From positions 87,488,104 to 87,552,103 of the forward strand of contig NC_088910.1 in the NCBI RefSeq assembly GCF_963576675.1: DNA of 64,000 bases, written 5' to 3'. Made by a program: the position numbers and the translations under genes. The notes under the pieces are model-generated. The model saw only the letters and a list, made by a program, of their open reading frames with translations. It did no database searches and was not told where the DNA came from. This DNA is from Euphorbia lathyris (Eukaryota; Streptophyta; Magnoliopsida; Malpighiales; Euphorbiaceae). This document shows positions 1-9,495 of this stretch, piece after piece; within the stretch, counting starts at the first letter, position 1, and each line of letters opens with the position of its first letter.

Positions 1-318
1 TTGAAGACATGCCAATCCACCAAAAGGCCTGTTCCCAAATGGAAGAATAAACAAACTTACAAGAAGACCAAATCGAGGAAGGAGCAATGGTAGCTTTAGG
101 CAAACCAGAGACAGCCAAAAATCTAGATTGCATCAGAGAAATAGCAAGACCGGTTCCTTGAATTAAATCCCAACACATCTTACCTAAGAGAGCCTGGTTA
201 AAGATCCTAAAGTCCTTAATGCCCAATCCTCCACTCTCCAAACTTTTGCAACAAGTTTGTCAGGGAACCGTGATTAGCTTCCTCTGATCAATACAACCCG
301 TCCAAAGGAAGTTCCTAA
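1..318 (-). pseudogene. LINE ORF2 fragment, C-terminal to RT (distal piece of the split LINE)
   Basis: Minus-strand translation gives a run typical of the region between the reverse transcriptase and zf-RVT domains of plant L1-type LINEs, with words such as NFLWTGC, GGLGIKDF and NQALLGKMCWDL. It continues the LINE ORF2 that breaks off at 42,181: the 5-bp word cctaa at 314-318 recurs at 42,181-42,185, on the far side of the Copia element. The LINE's 3' end and poly(A) tail lie to the left of the window, so its own TSD cannot be seen. Confidence 0.85.
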
Positions 319-1806
319 TGTTGGTCCCGTGTGATTAGTTCCAAGGGGGGGGGGTTAGGAACTAATATAACCTTTTTTTAATTATGCTAACTTAATCTAA
401 TTCTTTGAGTTTCACAACTCAGTTTTGGTCAGCACGGCCGAGTGAGGTGTAAGACGGCTTTAGTCAGATACTGACTAGAACTGTTTTACTTACGAGTTGA
501 GAAATGACACTTTTGTGGTCAGCTTCCAACTCAGCACTCTGATTTACTCAGTGCCAGCTTAAACAATTTATATACTGAGTAAATATAACAAGCAACACAT
601 ACAGATATATATTGAGAGAGAGTTAGAAATTACTCAGCACGACTTATCATGGTTCGGCCTCTCCGCCTACGTCCAGTCCCCAGAATCCCTCCGGGATTTT
701 TAAATCCAATACTGAACACTTTAAAGGTAGTGCACAAACCGTTTACAAGGAAGTTGAATATGCAAGAGTACCGTCCTCTATTCGTCTACTCAGCTCCTAC
801 TAAGTGCTATAACCGAACACCTAGATTTCTCTACCGCTGAGTACTTAAAACCGAGTACTCAGCACCACTCTCTCAATTCTACAATTGATACAAAATTGTT
901 CTTTTTCAGACAAAGAACACTTTAGATGATTACAAAAATCAGTCTAGCTTTTACACAGAAATGGAAATTTGGTGTAAGATCTTTTTCTTGTCTTGATGTG
1001 CTTTGTACGTATGCTCTTTTTCACTTGTATTTTCGGCAAAGGATCCAAGAAGTGTACTTGTCCTTTTATAGTTGAAATCTGAAGACACAATCATTTGAAT
1101 TCGGATCCATCCATTGAATTCAAACGGCTTTTTCTTCCGACATTGTTCTGGTCAGCTTCAGATTTGCAGGCCAATCTTGTCGTCTGAATTCCACAGGCGC
1201 CAGGCTTGTCTTCTTCTCGCAGGTTTGTCTTGTAGTGCAGGTTTCGTCATTTAGCCAGTGGACATTTGACCCATGCATCTCGAAATTAACTCTTTGCATA
1301 ATTCCAAGGTTTCTATTATTGGTGCAGACAGTTGTCGGATCTTGTCTTTTAGCAAATGGATCATTGGTGCTGTCTTAAAATCATTCAGCATGACTTTGAT
1401 AACCGTTGTCTTTTATTGTCGCCAATTCCGATACTGAGTTGCCTTTCACTCAGCTTCCACGGTCAGCTTCGTTCTGTAAGATATAGTTTCGAAGAAGACT
1501 TCTCTTCTTTTATGCTGAGTTGCTTTTCACTCAGCTTCTGTGATCAGCTTCATTTGTAAGCTTCGGTTCTGAAGAAGACTTTCCTTCTTTCGTACTGAGT
1601 TATTCTCTACTCAGCCTGTGCTATGTTGTCATGCTGACTATGTTCTGTCTTAATTTGATTCCTGTTCTTATAAATATTTTTATACTCAACATAGAACAAC
1701 CGCATTAGTACAATTAAATCAAAGCACTTAAATTTAATTGTCTTAATCATGGATTAACTTAAATAATTTTGTCAAATCAAAATCATGTTGGAAAGGTGTT
1801 TCAACA
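319..1806 (-). repeat. Copia 3' LTR
   Basis: It begins tgttggtccc and ends gtttcaaca on the plus strand, giving TG...CA ends with short inverted repeats (TGTTG/CAACA). It lies next to the polypurine tract, so it is the 3' LTR of a minus-strand element. A TATA box for minus-strand transcription reads CTTTTATA at 1,073-1,080. Roughly ten differences from the other LTR are visible in the first 350 bases, so the two have diverged by about 2-3 percent. Confidence 0.93.
1435..1620. repeat. 81-bp tandem repeat inside the Copia LTR, about 2.3 copies
   Basis: Units start at TGAGTT near 1,435, 1,516 and 1,596 (period 80-81). Each holds TGAGTT, a pyrimidine run, CTCAGC and GAAGAAGACTT; the third is partial. 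The same array is in the 5' LTR at about 41,809-41,994, so it predates the insertion. Confidence 0.8.
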
Positions 1807-1820
1807 AACTCCCCCATTTT
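1807..1820 (-). other. Copia polypurine tract
   Basis: On the minus strand this reads AAAATGGGGGAGTT, directly before the LTR start TGTTGAAACACC. It is the plus-strand priming site in reverse transcription and fixes the element's orientation. Confidence 0.88.
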
Positions 1821-2380
1821 GATGTTGGCAAAATTTTTAATTATGGAACTCAGTTTTGAAATTCCCCATGATTGAGTTTTCTTTTGTTCTTCTGAAATTA
1901 CTCCCCTGTAAGGGTTGCATCTATTTGACTCAATTTAACTCTAAACCTTCCAAGATTTAATTGAGAAAAAATCAAAGCATGTTTGTACTGACTAAGTTCA
2001 ATTCTATACCTTCTAAGATCTAATTCAGATGAGCCTAGATTAGCTTTCAGAAGAGGTCAATATGTTGGAACATGTGTTTACTCAGTTTGATACACGGTCA
2101 GTTTTAGGTATCAGAGAGATTATATCTATGAATTTATGTGTCACAGCAAAGTGTATTCATGTATCAGAGTAAATGTGTATTGAGAGTTTTATGCATATTC
2201 CTTTCCATTGTTTGTTCAATTAAGACAGTTCAGCATATAGCGCATTTAAGTAAGCATCATATGTAGATAAGTCAGTTTAAATAAAAGAGAAAGATGCTTA
2301 AAATAGATAGATGGTTAGTCAGCATAAAAAAATAGAAAACGCCAAAAAAAAATATTACAAGTCAAGTTCTAATGACTAGT
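1821..2380 (-). other. Copia 3' non-coding region
   Basis: About 560 bp between the stop of the env-position ORF and the polypurine tract. No ORF of note is seen. The short words CTCAGT and GTCAGC, common throughout this element, recur here. Confidence 0.6.
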
Positions 2381-3006
2381 CTATTTCTTTCTGTTGACTT
2401 GGGCTTGGTGGGCAGGATTAACTTTGCCTTTTCCCTTAGCATTTCTTTGTTGCTGCTGACTACCAGATGCTTCTCCTGCTTCCCCTGATTTGTGCTGGGT
2501 TCCATCAGTTTGTTCTTTCTCCCCCGTTTTACCAGCATCGGGCAGAGGAGGAATGAGGGTGTCATTTAGAGCAGCACGAGTCAATCTTACTGAGTACGCC
2601 TTAAGCTGTTTCGTGCTTTCCCTGAGACCGTCGAAGACAGGAACGCCATCGTCTATAATGGATCCAGGGATTCGAATGGATGCACTAAGCATACTGAGAA
2701 TATATTCTTGTGATTTCCCAATCCAGGTCAGCGTGTCAGTCAGCCTAGCATAAGCTTGATGATACATTTTGAGGAGAGCCGAATCGTAGAACTCACGTTG
2801 AGCATTCGTGTGGCGCACATGTTTGAAGGTGGATTGGGAGTATTGCAGGATTTCATTTGTTTTCACCAAGTCAGTATCCATTTCTTCCTTACTCAAGTTG
2901 AGTAGACGGATAGCTTCACTAATTTGCTCAATCAAACACTGGGAAGAGGAGGAAATTAGCGCACGAGTGTCGGTCAACTCAGAGTGTAGCTTGGTGAAGT
3001 GGTGGT
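2381..3006 (-). pseudogene. Copia env-position ORF, C-terminal part (split by Gypsy B)
   Basis: This is an open frame of about 208 residues ending in a stop at 2,381. It reads in frame with the piece at 9,496-11,547 once Gypsy B and one gtggt TSD copy are removed. The sequence is mostly helical and polar, with heptad-like stretches around SEAIRLLNLSKEEMDTDLVK, then a low-complexity tail rich in Q, G, S and K ending in a basic run (NRKK). No membrane segment or signal peptide is visible. Its place after pol matches the env-like ORF of SIRE/Maximus elements, but the sequence itself does not show an envelope function. Confidence 0.75.
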
Positions 3007-4505
3007 TGATAGGGGTCAAAAACCCCTATCTTTGGGTACGGTTTTAGGACGGTTTTTAGGTTTATTTGGCTAATAAGCGAGCAATTCTCGCATTTAAATG
3101 CTTTTGTGTGAGTTAGTTAGAAATTGGAAGCATTCTATTTACTTTTCGTCGTTTAGGCTCGTTTTGTGATCAATTTAGGCAAATACGGCCGAAATAACAC
3201 GCATAATAGAATTCCGTTATCTTTTGAAGCTAATTGGTCCGTCAAAAGTCGCACCAAACGAAGCATTTGCTCAAAATAAGCGATTGACGGATCAATTCGG
3301 CTTTTGGACTAATGTTTTTTGGAGTTTTTATGCGTGTGCAGGTGTAAGTTCGGACGAAAAAGGGTTTGGAAGTCATCCGGTACGGATCAAGCGCGCTTCG
3401 GGCGAAAGCGCTCGGCGAGCAGGGTGCCAGGCGCCTGCTCGGCGAGCAGACCTACGGGAATTGGTCAAAAAGACCAATTCCGCCCCCATAAAGCCACGTT
3501 CGGCCCCACGTCTTCCTACACCAACAAGGACACGAAATTAGGTCAAAACGAGGCCCGAGACGCGTCTATAAATAGGAATTTTCAATTGTAAATTAAAAAT
3601 CTTTTACTTTTGTAATTAGCTTAGCTTCCACCTTGAGAAATCCTCTCCACCTCCTCCATAACCTTCAAACCTCCATTGAAGACACCTCCGAAGCTCCGTT
3701 CACCGAGGATTACTCAAGCTCCATCCTTAAATCCTAGAAAGACGCCTGCATTGGTAGACAGGTTCCCTGAAAGGGATTTTTCTTCTTTTATATTCTGTCT
3801 AGCCTCTGATACATGCTATGAATTCTAGGTTTATTGTAACTTCGTGACAATTCCTTCATCTTTGATATATAATATAGATTTTGTTTATTCAACTGTTTTG
3901 ATGTTTTAATCTTTGTCTTACGCTTTGTCTGATTGGTTTAACTCATTCGATAATCCCAAAATTAGGTTGGCACATATTGCGAGCTGAATCTGACCTAGTC
4001 AGTGCCTATAGGATTGACGACCCTATAGAAGATTAAGCCCAAATTACTGAGCCTTAGAGCTAGTTTCGGCCTTACAAGGGAATCACGAACTAGGGACTTT
4101 AGGAGGATAGGTCGGGTTAATCGCCTTGGACATAAGCGACTTAGTTTCAATTCAATTGCTTAAACACTCTATCATTGTTATCATCGTATTCCTTCATGTT
4201 CATTCAGTTAATTGCTTTGGTAAAAGATCAATTAGGGGTAGAGTAATTTAGTTAGGCTTAGAATAACTTAGCTAGAATTAGATAACTTAATTAGAATTAG
4301 TGTAATTCAACCTAGGAGTAGATTAATTAAACAAAACCAAACTCAAAACCCCCTAAGCCTAGATAACATTCGAGATCGAGTAGCTTGATACTTGCAGAAA
4401 TAAATCCTGTGGACGATAACCTGGACTTAAACCCAGAAATTTATTACTTGATAACGACGGGGTACACTTATCCCTCAGATCGGGTTCTTCACGGAATCCG
4501 CATCA
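3007..4505 (+). repeat. Gypsy B 5' LTR (1,499 bp)
   Basis: It starts TGATAGGGG and ends CGCATCA. A perfect 9-bp inverted repeat (GATAGGGGT / ACCCCTATC, 5-nt loop) spans 3,008-3,030. A TATA box lies at 3,567-3,574. Two copies of the palindrome GCTCGGCGAGC lie at 3,410-3,420 and 3,437-3,447, followed by another perfect hairpin (GAATTGGTC / GACCAATTC, 3,458-3,480). It is 87 bp shorter than the 3' LTR because its palindrome array is contracted. Confidence 0.93.
3567..3574 (+). promoter_or_regulatory. TATA box of Gypsy B 5' LTR
   Basis: TATAAATA about 560 bp into the LTR, repeated in the 3' LTR at 8,557-8,564. The palindrome array ends about 120 bp upstream. Confidence 0.7.
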
Positions 4506-4511
4506 AGTTTT

Positions 4512-4595
4512 TGGCGCCGTTGCCGGGGAGAGTAGATTAATTCTATAAATCCCGACAACCGCCAATCATCAAGTTTTTGGCGCCGTTGCCGGGGA
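4512..4595 (+). other. Duplicated primer binding site of Gypsy B
   Basis: The tRNA-Asp-complementary word TGGCGCCGTTGCCGGGGA occurs twice, at 4,512-4,529 and 4,578-4,595, 66 bp apart, each preceded by atcaagttt. Only the first sits at the usual distance from the LTR end. The second looks like a duplication of the LTR/PBS junction. Confidence 0.85.
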
Positions 4596-4790
4596 TTTAT
4601 TTTTTCTGCAATATCGAACCAAAGGTTGATTTGTTAGTTTAGGCATTCATTGTGAATATCTTTGTTTATATCGTTTATACTTGTTGATATATGATTTCTT
4701 TATACGTTTCTATACTTGTTCATAACTATATACTTTTTACTTATCAACTTTTGTGCTAGAATTTCACTTTTTCTCAGCGTTCTCTGATCA

Positions 4791-5751
4791 ATGAATTGGC
4801 AAGAAAGAGTCGAGTGGCAAGCTCAAAAGTTTACTATCCCATCAAGACGATACATTCATGCCCTGGAGAATGAGGCTCCCAATCCCTCCATGGTCGAGTT
4901 AAATAAGAAAATGGATATCTTGATGGCGAAACTGAGCCTCAACACCAATGAGAGTGTAAGTTTTGTGGGTAATCACCAAAGGTACAATTCTAACCCCAAT
5001 TCTTATATCTTTTATGATAATAATTGGAGGAGACCTCAACACTCAAATCTGTCCTACGGGAATCCTAACATGTTGAGGCCTCCAAATAGGTTTGTTAATG
5101 AGTACAGGGAAAACGAATTGGGAATGTTCCCTTACGAACAAGCAAGCCAAGTTCCTCCACAACCCTCTAGCTCACGAGATGAGGTGCTGTCCCTTTTGAA
5201 AGGTATCAGCCCGACTTACAATCAACGAGGAGGTTTGCAAGGACTTGAGCAACCAATTGGCTCAAATAAACCATGAGATGCAAGAGCAATCCCGAGATGC
5301 TTTCCCAGGCATAAAGGAAAACATAAAAATCCCAAAAAGGGAATCAGCTCAAGCCATCTCCTTGAGGAATCACAAAAAGGTAGAACCAAGTCCACTATCA
5401 CATGCATCACTCGAGGTAAGTGAGGAACCGGAAGCGGTAAGCAACCCCGGTTCAAAATCTGAATTTCTAAATCATGTGATAGAGATAAAAGATCAAATCA
5501 AAACTTGTGTATCTCAACTACCTCTTCCTCAAAAATTAGAAAAGTTTAGGTTTGCTTCATGCTCGGAAGTTTTCATTCTCTTCGACCTACCAAGAGAATC
5601 CAAAAGGGAGCAAACTAAACTTTTTCATAATATGTTCAAATTCGGCCTCCTACTTTCATTAAACTTATTAGAGGATCTTAATCCGTTTTGTAGGTACGGG
5701 TTATTTGTTAAGGAGTTCGAGTTCCTAACCCGAGTAGAAGCATACACTTAG
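4791..5751 (+). pseudogene. Gypsy B Gag remnant (C-terminal part only, frameshifted)
   Basis: The frame from 4,791 begins in the middle of a Gag polyprotein. Residues such as MVELNKKMDILMAKLSL and GNHQRYNSNPNSY match the same stretch of element A's Gag (MIEMNKKLDALVAQLSL and GRQPRYNSNYNSF). A frameshift near 5,210 moves the reading to a second frame (to 5,751), which contains the Gag/protease linker (SAQAISLRNHKKVEPS, then SQLPLPQKLEKF). The capsid-like N-terminal region, protease core and all of pol are absent. After the stop comes a segment ending in cttcttgggaggcaacccaa, which I recall as common in Athila elements. Confidence 0.8.
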
Positions 5752-7909
5752 GTGGGAATTCTATGTCGAGCTCACCGACTATAACGTAGCGCTTCTTGGG
5801 AGGCAACCCAAGTTTTAATAAAACTTTTCAGGTTTGTTTTATTTAGATTATACATTGATCTTTTAGTTTAGTCTTTTTAGTTTTCTTTTACGTTTTTTTT
5901 AAAAGTGTTCGTTTAAAAAAATAAAAAAATAATAATAAGAAAAAAATAAATAATTAAATAAATAAATATTTTTTTTAGTTGTTTAGTTTTATTTTATTTT
6001 ATTTTTATTTTTATTATTATTATTATTTTATTATTATTTTAAAGTTTTCAGGTTCAAAATAAAATTAAAAAAAAAAAAAAAAAAATTGGCCCCAGGAGGC
6101 CCAGCTCGCCGAGCTGGGCACTGCCGCCCAGCTCGGCGAGCAGGGCACTGCCGCTCAGCTCGGCGAGCAGGGCCCTGCTCGCCGCGCGCTGGGCACTGCT
6201 GCCTAGCGGCGGTGCTCGGCCGCGATTAAGGAAATTTTTTTTTTTTTTCGAGATTTTTTTTTAAAAAATCCCGAACGAAGCTTAAAAAAAAAAAAAAAAA
6301 AAATTTGCCACCGCAAATCGTCAAGCTTTTGCGATTGCGATAAAATCCGTAAGTTTTCTTCTCCACCCTAACTTTTTACACTCGTATTTCATGATTTATG
6401 ATGCAATGTTGGAACTTATTGCATAATTTTAGTGTGAGGAGGAGGGGTAGACAAACTTACAAAAATTGTATAAATTTTTAAATTTTTGTTGCGTCGTGTC
6501 TAGTTTAGGTTTGCGTTTTGGCGTTTTATTATGTTTTTGCATGTTTAGGACCTAAAACCGTGAACGTCCTTCGAATCTAAACTTCGTTATTTGTCTTTAA
6601 GGGCTGAAAACCGAATCTAAAATTGCATGACAACTAGTTTAGGCGTAGGACACAACTCTTGTATCTGTAAAAGCATGAGCTACAGTTTGCATTTAGACCC
6701 TACTTTTGAAAAAATGCTAAAATCATTACTTAGGTAGATAACTTAAGAATTGAAGGCATGTGATATTAAACTTGAGTTTGGGGAAAACTAGTAAACACAA
6801 ATTGAAACCCAAAGAATTGTGAGCTGAATTTGAGCCTAAGAGCGAACATCAAAAAGCTCTTTTTCTTGACATTTTTGTGTGAATGCTTTGACTTGTGGAA
6901 GATTATAGATTTTGCACCTAATACTGTGTTGAACCTACATGCAATGATTTGAGATGATAAACGATGAATCAGCCTCATTAGAATTAACCTTTTCTTTACC
7001 TTGTTTTTCCTTTTCATCCACTCTAGGAAGCCCCTTTGAGCCGACATTTTCGTAGTTTGTAGATTTTTCTTTCGTTCTAACCCGTTTTTACGAACCACAA
7101 CTTGGTTCGCTACTTAACCTTTGTTTTTGCAAAGCTCAAATTGAGCCTTTGTTTTTCTCTAGCGCTTTATCGTTGTTTATGGCATTATAGTAGCAAGCCA
7201 AAAGGCTAAGAAGTGAATGAGCATCACTATCCCAAAAGAAAAAAAGAGAGAAGAAGAAAAACAGAAAAAGAAAAAGAAAAGAAAAGAGACGAACAAAAGG
7301 GAAGAACTCCATTCCCTAGTTCTTAGAAAAATCAAAAATGTCTCAAAGAAAACATCCCAAAAAGAAAACAATAAGGGACGAATAAAAAGCTCAATCGCTT
7401 CATATTTGCTAAAGCCATTTAAACTTTGTTGTTGTAGCGCTAGAACACTTAACCTTTGTTGTACCTTTAACCCTCTAACCACATTACAACCCCAATTAGA
7501 GGCTGTTTTTGATATCATCGGAGTCATATAGCATAGTAGAGGAACTCGGATGAACGTTCAAAATCAACGTAATCCTAAGCAAGAATATAAGCCGAGAGTA
7601 AACACTTTAGCCACCAAAATTGTGTGAATGAGTGAACTACCTATGGTGAGGTGTTTTACTTAGCGATCCCCTCAAGCTCGTTCAATTGAACATGTGTTCC
7701 TTTACTTAAAACTATGACCTATTGTAATTGAAATGCGGCTTTTGGATATCGTGTCTCTACTTTGTATTTCCGAATGCATGTAATTACAGATGCTCGAAAT
7801 TGTGTCAAGCACCTAGTCAAACTGGGAAGTTTTCTAGCTTGCTTGTGATGGCGGGTTTAGTTTTTTTAGTTTACTTGGGGACAAGTAAAGTTTTAAATGC
7901 GAGGAGGTT
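5752..7909 (+). other. Gypsy B 3' non-coding region with low-complexity and GC-palindrome tracts
   Basis: This holds an A/T-only tract (about 5,890-6,085), a GC-palindrome array at 6,104-6,225, another homopolymer-rich stretch (6,228-6,302) and a purine-rich tract at about 7,225-7,290. There is no credible coding sequence. It ends in the polypurine tract before the LTR at 7,910. Confidence 0.75.
6104..6225. repeat. Internal GCTCG-S-CGAGC palindrome array of Gypsy B
   Basis: Copies start at 6,104, 6,131 and 6,158 (27 bp apart), with degenerate copies at 6,177 and near 6,214. GCTCG and CGAGC are the arms of an odd 11-bp palindrome. The same motif fills the U3 array in both LTRs. Confidence 0.85.
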
Positions 7910-9495
7910 TGATAGGGGTCAAAAACCCCTATCTTTGGGTACGGTTTTAGGACGGTTTTTAGGTTTATTTGGCTAATAAGCGAGCAATTCTCGCATTTAA
8001 ATGCTTTTGTGTGAGTTAGTTAGAAATTGGAAGCATTCTATTTACTTTTCGTCGTTTAGGCTCGTTTTGTGATCAATTTAGGCAAATACGGCCGAAATAA
8101 CACGCATAATAGAATTCCGTTATCTTTTGAAGCTAATTGGTCCGTCAAAAGTCGCACCAAACGAAGCATTTGCTCAAAATAAGCGATTGACGGATCAATT
8201 CGGCTTTTGGACTAATGTTTTTTGGAGTTTTTATGCGTGTGCAGGTGTAAGTTCGGACGAAAAAGGGTTTGGAAGTCATCCGGTACGGATCAAGCGCGCT
8301 TCGGGCGAAAACGCTCAGCGAGCAGGGCCCCCCGGGCCATTTCTGCTCGCCGAGCAGGCTATGCCTGCTCGCCGAGCAGGCCGCCAGAGGCCTGCTCGGC
8401 GAGCAGGGGCTGCTCGTCGCAATCCTGCTCGGCGAGCAGACCTGCGGGAATTGGTCAAAAAGACCAATTCCGCCCCCACAAAGCCACGTTCGGCCCCACG
8501 TCTTCCTACACCAACAAGGACACGAAATTAGGTCAAAACGAGGCCCGAGACGCGTCTATAAATAGGAATTTTCAATTGTAAATTAAAAAGCTTTTACTTT
8601 TGTAATTAGCTTAGCTTCCACCTTGAGAAATCCTCTCCACCTCCTCCATAACCTTCAAACCTCCATTGAAGACACCTCCGAAGCTCCGTTCACCGAGGAT
8701 TACTCAAGCTCCATCCTTAAATCCTAGAAAGACGCCTGCATTGGTAGACAGGTTCCCTGAAAGGGATTTTTCTTCTTTTATATTCTGTCTAGCCTCTGAT
8801 ACATGCTATGAATTCTAGGTTTATTGTAACTTCGTGACAATTCCTTCATCTTTGATATATAATATAGATTTTGTTTATTCAACTGTTTTGATGTTTTAAT
8901 CTTTGTCTTACGCTTTGTCTGATTGGTTTAACTCATTCGATAATCCCAAAATTAGGTTGGCACATATTGCGAGCTGAATCTGACCTAGTCAGTGCCTATA
9001 GGATTGACGACCCTATAGAAGATTAAGCCCAAATTACTGAGCCTTAGAGCTAGTTTCGGCCTTACAAGGGAATCACGAACTAGGGACTTTAGGAGGATAG
9101 GTCGGGTTAATCGCCTTGGACATAAGCGACTTAGTTTCAATTCAATTGCTTAAACACTCTATCATTGTTATCATCGTATTCCTTCATGTTCATTCAGTTA
9201 ATTGCTTTGGTAAAAGATCAATTAGGGGTAGAGTAATTTAGTTAGGCTTAGAATAACTTAGCTAGAATTAGATAACTTAATTAGAATTAGTGTAATTCAA
9301 CCTAGGAGTAGATTAATTAAACAAAACCAAACTCAAAACCCCCTAAGCCTAGATAACATTCGAGATCGAGTAGCTTAATACTTGCAGAAATAAATCCTGT
9401 GGACGATAACCTGGACTTAAACCCAGAAATTTATTACTTGATAACGACGGGGTACACTTATCCCTCAGATCGGGTTCTTCACGGAATCCGCATCA
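7910..9495 (+). repeat. Gypsy B 3' LTR (1,586 bp)
   Basis: It matches the 5' LTR except for a longer palindrome array. Motif starts are 8,313, 8,345, 8,367, 8,394, 8,412 and 8,427, two of them degenerate. The flanking hairpin GAATTGGTC / GACCAATTC lies at 8,448-8,470. Ends are TGATAG and CATCA, followed by the TSD gtggt. Confidence 0.93.

Larger units (their letters stand above)
3007..9495 (+). mobile_element. Gypsy element B: Athila-related, non-autonomous, nearly all of pol missing
   Basis: The LTRs are 3,007-4,505 and 7,910-9,495, and the TSD is gtggt (3,002-3,006 and 9,496-9,500). LTR ends are TGATAG and ...CATCA. The PBS matches the 3' end of tRNA-Asp, as in Athila elements, and the polypurine tract is GCGAGGAGGTT. 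The interior is 3.4 kb and holds only a frameshifted Gag C-terminal fragment, with no RT, RNase H or integrase. Outside the GC-rich array only about five substitutions separate the LTRs, so the insertion is young and must have been moved by enzymes from another element. Confidence 0.93.

Noticed and set aside
3224..3591. Overlapping open frames of 90-134 aa in the Gypsy B LTRs (also 8,127-8,581)
   Set aside because: They lie in the LTR over the GC-palindrome array and TATA region, change frame between the two LTR copies, and resemble no protein.
7177..7527. Overlapping 104-116 aa frames on both strands in Gypsy B
   Set aside because: The plus-strand product is a Lys/Glu run from a purine-rich tract; low complexity, no family resemblance.
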